DNA of 64,000 bases from Serratia liquefaciens (GTDB lineage Bacteria > Pseudomonadota > Gammaproteobacteria > Enterobacterales > Enterobacteriaceae). The position numbers were made by a program, and so were the translations under genes. The notes under the pieces are model-generated. The model ran no database searches and had not been told where the DNA came from. It saw nothing but the letters and a program-made list of their open reading frames with translations. Below are positions 33,391-42,481 of this stretch, piece after piece. How positions within the stretch are numbered: position 1 is the stretch's first letter; each line of letters opens with the position of its first letter. The stretch lies in assembly GCF_027594825.1 (NCBI RefSeq), contig NZ_CP088930.1, forward strand, positions 3,657,019-3,721,018, written 5' to 3'.

Positions 33391-33803
33391 TTACACTGCC
33401 GATTTATTAAGAATTATCTTGGTATTATCTAAGGGGTTTCTTTATTTCAGCACTCTGGATGAATTCATTTATAATGATTTATACAGTTTCATTAAAAATA
33501 TCGATATAAAATTATATACTGAAATGTTATTCATACCTGGTTTTTATCTCTGTTCTCGGGTGGGCTTTTCGGCCTTGCATTTTGTGGCCTGGATAAAACC
33601 TTTTCCTCCCCTTTTTGTCCAACGATGAGACGCGGTGAAATTAACCTGAGTTTTGGCTCACACTTCTACGCTGAAATCTCTTTTCCCGCCGCCTGAGAGT
33701 AGGTAGACTGCGCGAAAAAAAGTAAACACGTGTAAGCTGAGATGTGAGAAGAGGTTATCTCGCACTCCGCTAACTGTTTGATTCATTTCAGGCTTAGAGC
33801 GCT
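33391..33803. other. AT-rich gap between leuO and the acyl-CoA ligase gene
   Basis: About 410 bases with no convincing gene. A possible 88-codon frame (33362-33628) starts inside the leuO hairpin, lacks a ribosome-binding site and matches nothing I recognise. The region must contain the promoter of the ligase gene, but I could not identify hexamers with confidence. Confidence 0.4.
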
Positions 33804-35606
33804 ATGATCAATAATCTGCTGCAATACCATTTGACTCACCGTATACAGCACCAAATTTCTCACCGTGCCGATCGCATTGCTTTTCGCCAATGGTCTCCCC
33901 AGGGGGAGACCCAAATGACCTGGAAACAGGTCGATACTCATATCAATCTCATCGCCAGTGCGCTGTTGGCATTGGGTGCCGACGTGCAGGAACGTATCGC
34001 GATTTTTGCCAATAACTGCATGGCCTGGTCGCTGGCGGATTTGGCCATTTTGCAATTGCGTGGTGTGAGCGTGCCGCTGTATGCCACCAACACGCCGGCC
34101 CAGGCGGCTTTTATCATCAATGATGCCGATATCCGTATTCTGTTCGTCGGCGAGCAGGCTCAACTGGATGCCGCCATCGCGCTGCGCGGCGTGTGTCCGC
34201 AACTGAGCCACATTATTGTATTTGATGACAGCGTCGACCTGCATGGCTGTGAGATCGCCCAACACCTGAGTACCTTTGAACGTGAAGTCGACGTAGCGGC
34301 GTTCTCATCTCAATTGCAGCAACGCGTAGCCGATTGCGATCTGCGGGATCTCTTCACGCTGATCTATACCTCCGGCACCACCGGCGAACCCAAGGGCGTG
34401 ATGCTGGACTACCGTAATCTGGCCGCACAGCTTTATCTGCATGATGAGCGGCTGACGGTGAATGAAGAGGATGTGTCTCTCAGTTTCCTGCCGATGTCAC
34501 ACGTGTTTGAACGTGCCTGGAGCTTCTTCATCATGCACTCTGGCGCGCAAAACGTGTTTTTACCGAATACCGATTGGGTGCGCGAAGCCATGGCGGCGGT
34601 GCGTCCGACGCTGATGTGCGCGGTGCCGCGCTTTTACGAAAAAATCTTCAGTGCAGTGCATGAAAAGGTCGCGCGCGCGCCCTGGCTGCGCCGGGCATTG
34701 TTCCATTGGGCGATTGTCTGCGGTGAGCGCAAGTTCCTGCAGGAGCGCGCCGGCAAGCCATTGGGCAAGCTATTCGATCTTTCTCATCGCTGGGCCGATA
34801 AACTGGTGCTGAGCAAGTTGCGCGGTATCCTTGGTGGACGAGTGCGCTTCTTGCCGGCTGCGGGCGCCAAACTGGACGACAATGTCATCCTGTTTTTCCA
34901 GGCGATGGGCGTTAACATCAAATACGGCTATGGCATGACCGAAACCTGCGCCACCGTTTCCTGTTGGGAAGAGGGCAATTTCCGCTTTGGCTCTATTGGC
35001 AAGCCCTTGCCGGGGGTAGAAGTGCGCATTGGCGAGGAGAATGAAATTCAGGTGCGTGGGCCGGTGGTGATGCGCGGCTATTTCAATAAACCGCTGGAAA
35101 CCGCCGCCTCCTTTACCGAGGATGGTTGGTTGAAGACCGGCGATGCCGGCGCCATGGACGAAGGCGGCAACCTGTTTATCACCGAACGCCTGAAGGATTT
35201 GATGAAAACTTCCGGCGGCAAGTACATAGCTCCGCAGATGCTGGAAGGCACGCTGGCGCAGGATCGCTTTATCGAGCAGGTGGCGATCATCGCCGATGCG
35301 CGTAAATTCGTTTCCGCCCTGATCGTGCCCAGCTTTGAATCCCTGGAAGAGTATGCGAAATCTATCAATTTGAAGTATCAGGATCGGATCGAGCTGTTGC
35401 GTAACAGCCATATTCTGGAGATGTTTGAAAGCCGCCTGCGTGAGATGCAAAAAGAGCTGGCGCGGTTTGAACAGGTAAAAAGGTTTACTTTGTTGCCTGC
35501 CGCCTTCTCGATGGAGTTGGGTGAGCTGACGCCAACGCTGAAGCTGCGACGTAAGGTCATTTCACAGCGCTATCAGCGTGAAATTGACTCCATGTACCAG
35601 GATTAG
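33804..35606 (+). CDS. Long-chain acyl-CoA synthetase, FAA1-like AMP-binding ligase
   Basis: A 600-residue ANL-superfamily ligase of the long-chain (FAA1/bubblegum-like) type, shorter than the eukaryotic enzymes. It shows the phosphate-binding loop YTSGTTGEPKG (about residues 188-198), the YGMTET adenine motif, the GWLKTGDAG hinge-region motif and the ITERLKDLMKTSGGKYI signature of acyl-CoA synthetases. It should adenylate a fatty acid and transfer it to CoA; chain-length preference is unknown. The start at 33804 has a weak GAG ribosome-binding site. It lies between leuO and ilvI, where E. coli has no gene, and appears monocistronic. Confidence 0.85.
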   Translation: MINNLLQYHLTHRIQHQISHRADRIAFRQWSPQGETQMTWKQVDTHINLIASALLALGADVQERIAIFANNCMAWSLADLAILQLRGVSVPLYATNTPAQAAFIINDADIRILFVGEQAQLDAAIALRGVCPQLSHIIVFDDSVDLHGCEIAQHLSTFEREVDVAAFSSQLQQRVADCDLRDLFTLIYTSGTTGEPKGVMLDYRNLAAQLYLHDERLTVNEEDVSLSFLPMSHVFERAWSFFIMHSGAQNVFLPNTDWVREAMAAVRPTLMCAVPRFYEKIFSAVHEKVARAPWLRRALFHWAIVCGERKFLQERAGKPLGKLFDLSHRWADKLVLSKLRGILGGRVRFLPAAGAKLDDNVILFFQAMGVNIKYGYGMTETCATVSCWEEGNFRFGSIGKPLPGVEVRIGEENEIQVRGPVVMRGYFNKPLETAASFTEDGWLKTGDAGAMDEGGNLFITERLKDLMKTSGGKYIAPQMLEGTLAQDRFIEQVAIIADARKFVSALIVPSFESLEEYAKSINLKYQDRIELLRNSHILEMFESRLREMQKELARFEQVKRFTLLPAAFSMELGELTPTLKLRRKVISQRYQREIDSMYQD

Positions 35607-35928
35607 ATCAGAGGCTGTCGCCGGACGGAGTGTTCGGCGAAAAAAACAGCGTAATTCTTGCCTGATATAGTTCTGTAATTCCTCGCCTGATTGGAACAAT
35701 GCCTAGCCCGAGCCGCTAGCGGCTAGTGCATTGTTTCTGTAAACCTCGGATCCCCAGCCGCTTGGCAATAACCATTCTATTGCTGAGTCTTTTTGCTGTT
35801 TGCCTGCCCAATATTCTGACGTTATGTTAATCAGTTAGAATCAATCCACAAAAACTTTGGGGCAATGCCCCACAGCAGGCGCTACGTTCCGGCGCCAGAC
35901 AAGTATAAGTAAGCCTGGAGGCAAACCC
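35607..35928. promoter_or_regulatory. ilvIH upstream region
   Basis: About 320 bases between the ligase stop and ilvI. It contains the strong hairpin at 35695-35735 and then AT-rich DNA with TGTTAATCAGTTAGAATC near 35824-35841. In E. coli ilvIH is activated by Lrp bound at multiple upstream sites; a comparable arrangement is plausible, but I could not define Lrp sites by eye. Confidence 0.4.
35695..35735 (+). terminator. Long hairpin after the acyl-CoA ligase gene
   Basis: AACAATGCCTAGCC (35695-35708) pairs with GGCTAGTGCATTGTT (35721-35735), a 14-bp stem with one bulged T. The loop itself carries a CCGCTAGCGG palindrome shared with the arm. The sequence continues TCTGT. It may terminate the ligase transcript; a regulatory role for ilvIH is also possible. 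Confidence 0.45.
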
Positions 35929-37647
35929 ATGGAGATGTTGTCAGGAGCCGAGATGGTCGTCCGATCGTTGATCGATCAGGGCGTTAAGCATGTATTCGGA
36001 TATCCGGGCGGGGCGGTACTCGATATTTACGACGCCCTGCATACGGTCGGAGGCATCGATCACATATTGGTGCGCCATGAACAGGGTGCAGTGCATATGG
36101 CCGATGGCTATGCGCGCGCCACCGGTGAAGTCGGGGTGGTTCTGGTGACCTCAGGCCCGGGAGCGACCAACGCGATCACCGGTATTGCGACAGCCTATAT
36201 GGACTCCATCCCGATGGTGGTGCTTTCCGGGCAGGTCCCCAGCTCGCTGATTGGTTACGATGCCTTCCAGGAGTGCGACATGGTCGGGATTTCTCGCCCG
36301 GTGGTCAAACACAGTTTCCTGGTGAAGCGCACCGAAGATATTCCCGGCATTTTGAAGAAAGCTTTCTACCTGGCCTCTACCGGTCGTCCAGGTCCGGTGG
36401 TGATTGATCTGCCGAAGGACATCGTTGGCCCGGCGGTAAGAATGCCTTATGCCTACCCGCAGGAAGTGAGCATGCGCTCCTATAACCCGACGGTGCAGGG
36501 CCACCGCGGGCAGATTAAACGCGCATTGCAAACTATCCTTACGGCCAAGAAGCCCGTGATGTACGTCGGTGGCGGCGCGATTAATTCGGCCTGTGAGGGC
36601 GAATTGCTGGAGCTGGCGGAAAAACTGAATTTACCGGTTACCTGCACCCTGATGGGGTTGGGCGCGTTTCCCGGCACGCACCGCCAGAGCGTCGGCATGC
36701 TCGGCATGCACGGGACTTACGAAGCCAACAAAACCATGCACCACTCTGACGTGATCTTTGCCGTCGGCGTGCGCTTTGACGACCGCACCACCAACAACCT
36801 GGCGAAATATTGCCCGGATGCCACCGTACTGCATATCGATATCGACCCTACCTCAATCTCCAAGACGGTGGATGCCGATATCCCGATCGTCGGCGATGCC
36901 AGGCAGGTGCTGACCCAGATGCTGGAATTGTTGGCGCAGGAGGACAAAACGCAGGATCACGATGCGCTGCGCGATTGGTGGCAGTCTATTGAACAGTGGC
37001 GCGCGCGCGACTGCCTGGGCTACGACAAAAACAGCGGTACCATCAAGCCACAGGCCGTGATTGAAACCCTGCATCGGCTGACCAAGGGCGATGCTTACGT
37101 CACTTCCGATGTTGGCCAGCACCAGATGTTCGCCGCACTTTACTATCCGTTCGACAAACCACGCCGTTGGATCAACTCCGGCGGGCTGGGCACCATGGGC
37201 TTTGGTCTGCCTGCCGCGCTGGGCGTCAAGCTGGCATTGCCTGATGAAACCGTGGTGTGCGTGACCGGCGACGGCAGTATCCAGATGAATATCCAGGAGC
37301 TTTCCACCGCATTGCAGTACAACCTGCCGGTGATCGTAGTGAACCTCAATAACCGCTATCTGGGGATGGTGAAGCAGTGGCAGGACATGATCTACTCTGG
37401 CCGTCACTCCCAGTCCTATATGGATTCCCTGCCGGACTTCGTCAAGCTGGCAGAGGCTTACGGTCATGTGGGCATCGCCATTCGTACGCCGGATGAACTG
37501 GAAAGCAAACTGGCGCAGGCGCTGGCAGAAAAAGAGCGCCTGGTATTTGTCGATGTGACCGTCGATGAGACCGAACATGTTTACCCGATGCAGATCCGCG
37601 GTGGAAGCATGGACGAAATGTGGTTAAGCAAAACGGAGAGGACTTGA
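35929..37647 (+). CDS. ilvI: Acetolactate synthase isozyme III large subunit
   Basis: IlvI is the ThDP-dependent catalytic subunit of the valine-sensitive isozyme III. From the ATG at 35929 ([14 protein letters not shown]), shortly after a GGAGG ribosome-binding site, it has 572 residues. Visible motifs are the ThDP-activating glutamate in [13 protein letters not shown], the FAD/substrate block and the ThDP/Mg motif [15 protein letters not shown]. It overlaps nothing and is followed after 2 bases by ilvH. It is a paralogue of ilvB at 16.4-18.1 kb. Confidence 0.97.
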   Translation: MEMLSGAEMVVRSLIDQGVKHVFGYPGGAVLDIYDALHTVGGIDHILVRHEQGAVHMADGYARATGEVGVVLVTSGPGATNAITGIATAYMDSIPMVVLSGQVPSSLIGYDAFQECDMVGISRPVVKHSFLVKRTEDIPGILKKAFYLASTGRPGPVVIDLPKDIVGPAVRMPYAYPQEVSMRSYNPTVQGHRGQIKRALQTILTAKKPVMYVGGGAINSACEGELLELAEKLNLPVTCTLMGLGAFPGTHRQSVGMLGMHGTYEANKTMHHSDVIFAVGVRFDDRTTNNLAKYCPDATVLHIDIDPTSISKTVDADIPIVGDARQVLTQMLELLAQEDKTQDHDALRDWWQSIEQWRARDCLGYDKNSGTIKPQAVIETLHRLTKGDAYVTSDVGQHQMFAALYYPFDKPRRWINSGGLGTMGFGLPAALGVKLALPDETVVCVTGDGSIQMNIQELSTALQYNLPVIVVNLNNRYLGMVKQWQDMIYSGRHSQSYMDSLPDFVKLAEAYGHVGIAIRTPDELESKLAQALAEKERLVFVDVTVDETEHVYPMQIRGGSMDEMWLSKTERT

Positions 37648-37649
37648 TC

Positions 37650-38141
37650 ATGCGCCGAATTTTATCTGTCTTGCTGGAAAACGAATCCGGCGCGTTATCG
37701 CGTGTGGTGGGTTTGTTCTCTCAGCGTGGTTACAACATTGAAAGCCTGACGGTCGCGCCAACCGACGACCCTACGCTGTCGCGCATGACGATCCAAACCG
37801 TCGGCGATGAAAAGGTGCTGGAGCAGATCGAAAAGCAGCTGCATAAGCTGGTGGACGTGCTTCGCGTCAGCGAACTGGTGCAGGGCGCGCACGTCGAGCG
37901 TGAAATCATGTTGGTGAAGCTGCAGGCCAGCGGTTACGGGCGCGAGGAAGTGAAGCGCTGTGCCGATATTTTCCGCGGCCAGATCGTTGACGTTACCGCT
38001 ACGCTGTACACCGTTCAACTGGCCGGCACCAGCGATAAGCTGGATGCGTTCCTGAGCGCGGTGCGTGAAGTGGCCGAAATTGTCGAAGTGGCGCGTTCCG
38101 GCGTGGTCGGCGTATCGCGCGGCGATAAAATCATGCGCTGA
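37650..38141 (+). CDS. ilvH: Acetolactate synthase isozyme III small subunit
   Basis: IlvH is the regulatory partner of IlvI conferring activity and valine feedback inhibition. The 163-residue protein, the E. coli length, has an N-terminal ACT domain ([19 protein letters not shown]) and a C-terminal IlvH-type domain. The start at 37650 is two bases after the ilvI stop, so an upstream in-frame start inside ilvI is not needed. A terminator follows. Confidence 0.97.
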   Translation: MRRILSVLLENESGALSRVVGLFSQRGYNIESLTVAPTDDPTLSRMTIQTVGDEKVLEQIEKQLHKLVDVLRVSELVQGAHVEREIMLVKLQASGYGREEVKRCADIFRGQIVDVTATLYTVQLAGTSDKLDAFLSAVREVAEIVEVARSGVVGVSRGDKIMR

Positions 38142-38163
38142 GGAGTGAGATTGGCGTAATCTG

Positions 38164-38195
38164 AGGGCGCGGCCAGGCTGCGCCCTTTGTTTTTC
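38164..38195 (+). terminator. Terminator of ilvIH
   Basis: AGGGCGC (38164-38170) pairs with GCGCCCT (38180-38186), followed by TTGTTTTT. It is a standard Rho-independent terminator 22 bases after the ilvH stop. Confidence 0.85.
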
Positions 38196-38301
38196 GGCGT
38201 TTTTTGCCCGTTTGCTGGCACCTTTCGGCAAAAGCGGTTGCTAGGCAGAGTTTTCTGCTGTTAGATCGCAGAGGCTGGATTGAATAACCGCACAGGATGC
38301 G

Positions 38302-38361
38302 ATGGTTAATCCGGGCATGGTTTTCACTTCTATTTTCAGCGTCATTAAGGGGTTAACGTGA
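38302..38361 (+). CDS. Candidate leader peptide overlapping the cra start
   Basis: A 19-codon ORF ([19 protein letters not shown]) starts five bases after AGGA. Its stop TGA overlaps the GTG start of cra as GTGA, the classical arrangement for translational coupling. In E. coli a leader peptide, FruL, precedes cra (fruR); I cannot claim sequence homology between the two. No protein evidence exists here beyond the reading frame, ribosome-binding site and overlap. Confidence 0.5.
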   Translation: MVNPGMVFTSIFSVIKGLT

Positions 38362-39362
38362 AACTGGATGAAATCGCGCGTCTCGCGGGCGTTTCGCGCA
38401 CTACGGCCAGTTATGTCATCAACGGCAAGGCGAAGCAGTATCGTGTCAGCGATAAAACCGTCGAGAAAGTGATGGCCGTGGTCAGGGAGCACAACTATCA
38501 CCCAAATGCCGTCGCGGCAGGGCTGCGCGCCGGGCGAACGCGCTCTATCGGCCTGGTGATACCGGATCTGGAAAACACCAGCTACACCCGGATTGCCAAC
38601 TATCTGGAGCGTCAGGCGCGCCAACGCGGCTACCAGCTGTTGATTGCCTGTTCGGAAGATCAGCCGGATAACGAAATGCGCTGCATCGAACATCTGCTGC
38701 AACGTCAGGTCGATGCACTCATCGTTTCCACCGCTTTGCCGCCAGAGCATCCATTCTATCAGCGCTGGGCCAACGATCCGCTGCCGATTATTGCCCTGGA
38801 CCGTGCGCTGGATCGCGAGCATTTCATCAGCGTGGTGGGGGCCGATCAGGAGGATTCCTTCGCACTGGCGCAGGAACTGCGTACTTTCCCTGCAGAGTCG
38901 GTGCTGTATCTGGGCGCGTTGCCGGAGCTTTCCGTCAGCTTCCTGCGTGAACAGGGTTTCCGTCAGGCCTGGCAGGATGACGAGCGGCATGTCGATTATC
39001 TGTATGCCAATAGCTATGAGCGCGAGGCTGCTGGCGTGCTGTTTGCCGAATGGCTGAAGACCCATCCGATGCCACAGGCGCTGTTCACCACTTCATTCTC
39101 TTTGCTGCAAGGGGTGATGGACGTGACCTTGAAGCAGCGTGGCCGCTTGCCGACCGATCTGGCGATCGCCACCTTCGGTGACCATGAGCTGTTGGACTTC
39201 CTGGAGTGTCCGGTGCTGGCGGTTGCGCAGCGTCACCGTGACGTGGCCGAACGCGTATTGGAGCTGGTGCTGGCCAGTCTGGATGAACCGCGTAAGCCTA
39301 AACCGGGCCTGACGCGCATTCGCCGCAATCTGTTCCGCCGCGGCAGTCTGAGCCGGAAATAA
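38358..39362 (+). CDS. cra: Catabolite repressor/activator Cra (FruR)
   Basis: Cra is the LacI-family regulator that represses glycolytic and activates gluconeogenic genes until displaced by fructose 1-phosphate or fructose 1,6-bisphosphate. The 334-residue protein starts at GTG with the LacI helix-turn-helix ([20 protein letters not shown]), followed by a periplasmic-binding-protein-like effector domain. Length matches E. coli (334). A 19-codon ORF overlaps its start. It is separated from mraZ by alaE, which is inserted on the opposite strand. Confidence 0.97.
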   Translation: MKLDEIARLAGVSRTTASYVINGKAKQYRVSDKTVEKVMAVVREHNYHPNAVAAGLRAGRTRSIGLVIPDLENTSYTRIANYLERQARQRGYQLLIACSEDQPDNEMRCIEHLLQRQVDALIVSTALPPEHPFYQRWANDPLPIIALDRALDREHFISVVGADQEDSFALAQELRTFPAESVLYLGALPELSVSFLREQGFRQAWQDDERHVDYLYANSYEREAAGVLFAEWLKTHPMPQALFTTSFSLLQGVMDVTLKQRGRLPTDLAIATFGDHELLDFLECPVLAVAQRHRDVAERVLELVLASLDEPRKPKPGLTRIRRNLFRRGSLSRK

Positions 39363-39369
39363 TCCTATC

Positions 39370-39402
39370 GCAGGGGCGCTTTGTCGCGCTCCTGTTTCAA
39401 AC
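39370..39402. terminator. Terminator between cra and alaE
   Basis: CAGGGGCGC pairs with GCGCTCCTG (one mismatch) around TTTGTC, followed by TTTCAAA. It lies between the convergent cra and alaE stops and could act in either direction. Confidence 0.6.
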
Positions 39403-39408
39403 TCCCCG

Positions 39409-39849
39409 TTATACGTAGCCCGTTACCCTGAACAGCCTTCTGCAGTACTCGAGAAAATATCCGTACACCACCCCCATCGCCATCGATACCACAGCATTGC
39501 TGGCCACGGCCGTTATGATTTGCTGCCCGTCGGCACCGACGCTCCACAGGATGGCGGCATAAACCGGCGATTGGAAACTGACATAGGCCAGCAGATCGGC
39601 AAGGTTACGCAATAAAAAGGGGTATCGATCAGAGCGCCTGGCGATGCGGATAAACAGGTCCCGATAGCGCCCATAGGGCCAGGCGATCAGGATATTCACC
39701 GGAATCGACAGCAAGCGGGACGAGAGCGACTGCTGAAAGCTCATGCCGGAGACCAGAATTTCTATCGCCATACCGGCGATAAAGCAATACACCACCAAAG
39801 CAAAGGTATCGGCGGCGGCACTGCGCCAGTGAGTGGCAGGCGAGAGCAT
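39409..39849 (-). CDS. alaE: L-alanine exporter AlaE
   Basis: AlaE is a small inner-membrane exporter that prevents toxic accumulation of L-alanine. The 146-residue protein has about four hydrophobic segments and close matches to E. coli Ala[53 protein letters not shown] and [13 protein letters not shown]. The ATG at 39849 follows CGGAG. In E. coli alaE is elsewhere in the genome, so its place after cra is lineage-specific. Confidence 0.92.
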   Translation of the reverse strand: MLSPATHWRSAAADTFALVVYCFIAGMAIEILVSGMSFQQSLSSRLLSIPVNILIAWPYGRYRDLFIRIARRSDRYPFLLRNLADLLAYVSFQSPVYAAILWSVGADGQQIITAVASNAVVSMAMGVVYGYFLEYCRRLFRVTGYV

Positions 39850-40628
39850 GGTGCAATCTCCGGTATCTTGGTTAAAATTCTGTTAATTTAATTGATTTTG
39901 GTTGTTAATTCTGGTTTTTTATTTCATATGTAGTTTACATTGCCAGCTTGTGTTGGATAAGTAGCTGAATATTTTTATTTGTTGGCGTTGGGTGGTTTTT
40001 GTGCTGAGGACTGACGGCAGAATGTGGCGCGAAGGGATTAAAAATGGATTATTCTTAACTATTCTATTAAAAACAATTAGTTGCATAATTTTTGGTCATA
40101 AAGCCGTTTTACACAGTAAAAATTGTGGTCATTAATCATGTAAGGAAATGAAACCATAATTGTAAACAGGTATTTTGGGAGTAATCTTACTAAATTGATT
40201 TGAATCGAAATTAACTCGCCTCGTAATATCCGAGCAATTTATTTTTCCATTTGGCTTATCAGTGGCACTTTAATTGAAGTAAAATAGCGCCCGGTTTGAG
40301 GATAAATAACCGTTGTGCGTTATTAACTCAATGGCTTACGCCGCATTTCCTTTGTAGAGTGAGTCAACGCCGAGCCTTGTCTGGCGCGGCTCGCGCTCGG
40401 TTACTGCGATGTGATTGCCGAGCTGAAAAATGAGACATCGATTGCAGAAGGAAGTATTGAGTTAATTAATCGCCAATTTGTCAGGTTTTTAATCAGGCTC
40501 TTTCCGCTTAGAAAATTCTCCCCGTTTATCATGATGTTAATTTTTAATCATCTAATAAATAGCGTTCCTTTCGCGAGTCAGCTCCCAAAATGACCGAAGA
40601 AATATTGCCAAAGCGCCGGCGCTCTGGC
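39850..40628. other. Long AT-rich non-coding gap upstream of mraZ
   Basis: About 780 bases without a credible gene. The only plus-strand frame (40411-40593) has no ribosome-binding site or homology. The alaE promoter must lie at the left end. TGAATCG near 40200 resembles one half of a Cra operator. The inverted repeats GAGCC/GGCTC (about 40370-40395) and CGATGT/ACATCG (about 40409-40440) suggest some RNA or DNA structure. Confidence 0.4.
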
Positions 40629-40658
40629 TTGACAAGGTTTTCATACCCTCCGTAAACT
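40629..40658 (+). promoter_or_regulatory. dcw cluster promoter (Pmra)
   Basis: Consensus -35 TTGACA (40629-40634) and -10 TAAACT (40653-40658) are separated by 18 bases, upstream of mraZ. Transcription would start near 40665, inside the MraZ-box array. This is the equivalent of E. coli Pmra, which drives the first genes of the division cluster. Confidence 0.8.
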
Positions 40659-40666
40659 CCATTATG

Positions 40667-40691
40667 TGGGAATTTGTGGGGTAAAGTGGTG
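40667..40691 (+). promoter_or_regulatory. MraZ operator (TGGGN repeats)
   Basis: Three repeats, TGGGA (40667), TGGGG (40677) and TGGTG (40687), each separated by exactly five bases, lie just downstream of Pmra. MraZ of E. coli binds 5-bp-spaced TGGGN repeats to repress its own promoter. The third repeat deviates by one base. Confidence 0.8.
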
Positions 40692-40719
40692 AAAACGGTC
40701 GTGAAGGGGTAACTCAGGT

Positions 40720-41178
40720 ATGTTCCGTGGAGCAACGATGGTTAACCTCGACAGCAAAGGGCGGCTTGCCGTACCCACCCGATATCGGGATTTGCTGAAC
40801 GAGCAATCGCAAGGCCAAATGGTTTGCACCATTGACCTCCACCAGCCCTGCCTGCTGCTCTACCCACTGCCCGAATGGGAAGTTATTGAACAAAAGTTAT
40901 CCCGTCTGTCGAGTATGAATCCCGCCGAGCGTCGCGTTCAGCGCCTGCTGTTGGGTCATGCCAGTGAGTGTCAGATGGACAGCGCCGGCCGTTTGCTGTT
41001 AGCCACTACGCTACGTCAGCACGCCGGGCTTACCAAAGAAGTGATGCTGGTCGGGCAGTTCAACAAGTTTGAACTGTGGGATGAACAGACCTGGTATCAA
41101 CAAGTCAAGGATGATATTGACGCAGAACAGTCGACTCAGGAACCGTTGTCTGAGCGGCTACAGGACTTGTCGCTATAA
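40720..41178 (+). CDS. mraZ: Transcriptional regulator MraZ
   Basis: MraZ is a ring-forming, AbrB-fold DNA-binding protein that represses the dcw promoter. The 152-residue protein contains the two tandem DxxxR motifs: DSKGR (residues 11-15) and DSAGR (87-91). It starts [10 protein letters not shown], as in E. coli. Its operator lies 29 bases upstream. rsmH begins two bases after its stop. Confidence 0.97.
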   Translation: MFRGATMVNLDSKGRLAVPTRYRDLLNEQSQGQMVCTIDLHQPCLLLYPLPEWEVIEQKLSRLSSMNPAERRVQRLLLGHASECQMDSAGRLLLATTLRQHAGLTKEVMLVGQFNKFELWDEQTWYQQVKDDIDAEQSTQEPLSERLQDLSL

Positions 41179-41180
41179 GC

Positions 41181-42122
41181 ATGTTGGAAAACTATAAACA
41201 CACTACCGTACTGTTGGATGAGGCGGTTAACGGCCTCAACATTCGCAGTAACGGCATCTATATCGACGGTACTTTTGGCCGCGGTGGCCATTCGCGTCTG
41301 ATTCTGTCCCAGCTTGGGCCGGAAGGACGCTTGTTGGCAATTGACCGCGACCCACAGGCGATTGCAGCCGCCAAGTCTATTGATGACCCTCGTTTTAGCA
41401 TCGTACACGGCCCATTTTCAGAGTTGTCGCACTATGTGCGGGAACGCGAATTAGTGGGGAAAATTGATGGCATTTTGCTCGATCTGGGGGTTTCTTCACC
41501 GCAGTTGGATGACGCGGAACGCGGTTTCTCCTTCATGCGTGACGGCCCACTGGATATGCGGATGGACTCCTCAAGCGGTCAGTCAGCCTCCGAGTGGCTG
41601 ATGAAAGCGGAAGCAGACGATATCGCCTGGGTGCTGAAAACCTTCGGCGAAGAGCGTTTTGCCAAGCGTATCGCTCGCGCCATCGTGGAACGAAATCTCG
41701 TCGAGCCGATGACCCGTACCAAAGAGCTGGCGGACTTGATCGCCAACGCCAGCCCGTTCCGGGATAAGCACAAGCACCCGGCAACCCGCAGCTTCCAGGC
41801 GATACGTATCTACATCAACAGTGAATTGGAAGAGATCGAACGTGCGCTGGACGGCGCGCTGGAAGTGCTGGCCCCGCAGGGCCGCCTGTCGATCATCAGT
41901 TTCCACTCGCTGGAAGACCGCATCGTTAAACGCTTCATGCGTCACCATAGCCGCGGTGCTCAGGTGCCGGCCGGTATTCCGCTGACGGAAGAGCAACTGC
42001 GCAGTATGGGCGGACGCACGCTGAAAGCGCTGGGCAAGATGATGCCTGGGGAAGCTGAGGTGGCGGAAAACCCACGAGCACGTAGCTCAGTGCTGCGTAT
42101 TGCCGAGAGGATGCCGGTTTGA
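41181..42122 (+). CDS. rsmH: 16S rRNA (cytosine1402-N4)-methyltransferase
   Basis: RsmH (MraW) N4-methylates C1402 in the ribosomal P site. The 313-residue protein shows the start [13 protein letters not shown], the SAM-binding [14 protein letters not shown], the [10 protein letters not shown] block and the C-terminal [13 protein letters not shown]. It sits between mraZ and ftsL and its stop overlaps the ftsL start codon, keeping the cluster coupled. Confidence 0.97.
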   Translation: MLENYKHTTVLLDEAVNGLNIRSNGIYIDGTFGRGGHSRLILSQLGPEGRLLAIDRDPQAIAAAKSIDDPRFSIVHGPFSELSHYVRERELVGKIDGILLDLGVSSPQLDDAERGFSFMRDGPLDMRMDSSSGQSASEWLMKAEADDIAWVLKTFGEERFAKRIARAIVERNLVEPMTRTKELADLIANASPFRDKHKHPATRSFQAIRIYINSELEEIERALDGALEVLAPQGRLSIISFHSLEDRIVKRFMRHHSRGAQVPAGIPLTEEQLRSMGGRTLKALGKMMPGEAEVAENPRARSSVLRIAERMPV

Positions 42123-42439
42123 TTGGCAACGAACGCCACGGTTTGGTCGGCGTAATTGGCGGCGATCTGCTGCGTAACGCCAAGATCCCACTGATTTTGC
42201 TGATTGCTTCGTTGGTGTCTGCGGTTTTCGTTGTGACCACCGCGCACCGCACCCGCTTGCTGACTGCCGAGCGCGAGCAGTTGGTTCTGGAGAGGGACGC
42301 TCTGGACATTGAGTGGCGCAACCTGATTCTTGAAGAGAATGCCCTTGGGGATCACAGTCGGGTAGAACGCATCGCAACGGAAAAGCTGCAGATGCAACAT
42401 GTTGATCCATCTCAGGAAAATATCATCGTTAAACAATGA
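42119..42439 (+). CDS. ftsL: Cell division protein FtsL
   Basis: FtsL is a bitopic divisome protein that, with FtsB and FtsQ, activates FtsWI. The 106-residue protein has a short cytoplasmic tail, one membrane segment (about residues 23-41) and a periplasmic leucine-zipper coiled coil. The coil is near-identical to E. coli ([20 protein letters not shown]). The start is a TTG overlapping the rsmH stop by four bases (TTGA). E. coli FtsL has a longer N-terminus; no other start exists in frame here, since a stop occurs 12 codons upstream. Confidence 0.94.
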   Translation: MIGNERHGLVGVIGGDLLRNAKIPLILLIASLVSAVFVVTTAHRTRLLTAEREQLVLERDALDIEWRNLILEENALGDHSRVERIATEKLQMQHVDPSQENIIVKQ

Positions 42440-42481
42440 AAGGTTTAACTGAAATCATTACACGGAGTAGAAAGGGAACGC

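Noticed and set aside
33362..33628. 88-codon plus-strand frame after leuO
   Set aside because: It begins inside the leuO hairpin, has no ribosome-binding site, AT-driven composition and no recognisable motif.
35617..35647. CGCCG/CGGCG hairpin right after the acyl-CoA ligase gene
   Set aside because: The run after the stem on the plus strand is A, not T, so it is not a terminator for that gene. The longer hairpin at 35695 is the better candidate.
40411..40593. 60-codon frame upstream of mraZ
   Set aside because: No ribosome-binding site or homology; it lies in the dcw promoter region and its composition follows the AT-rich background.
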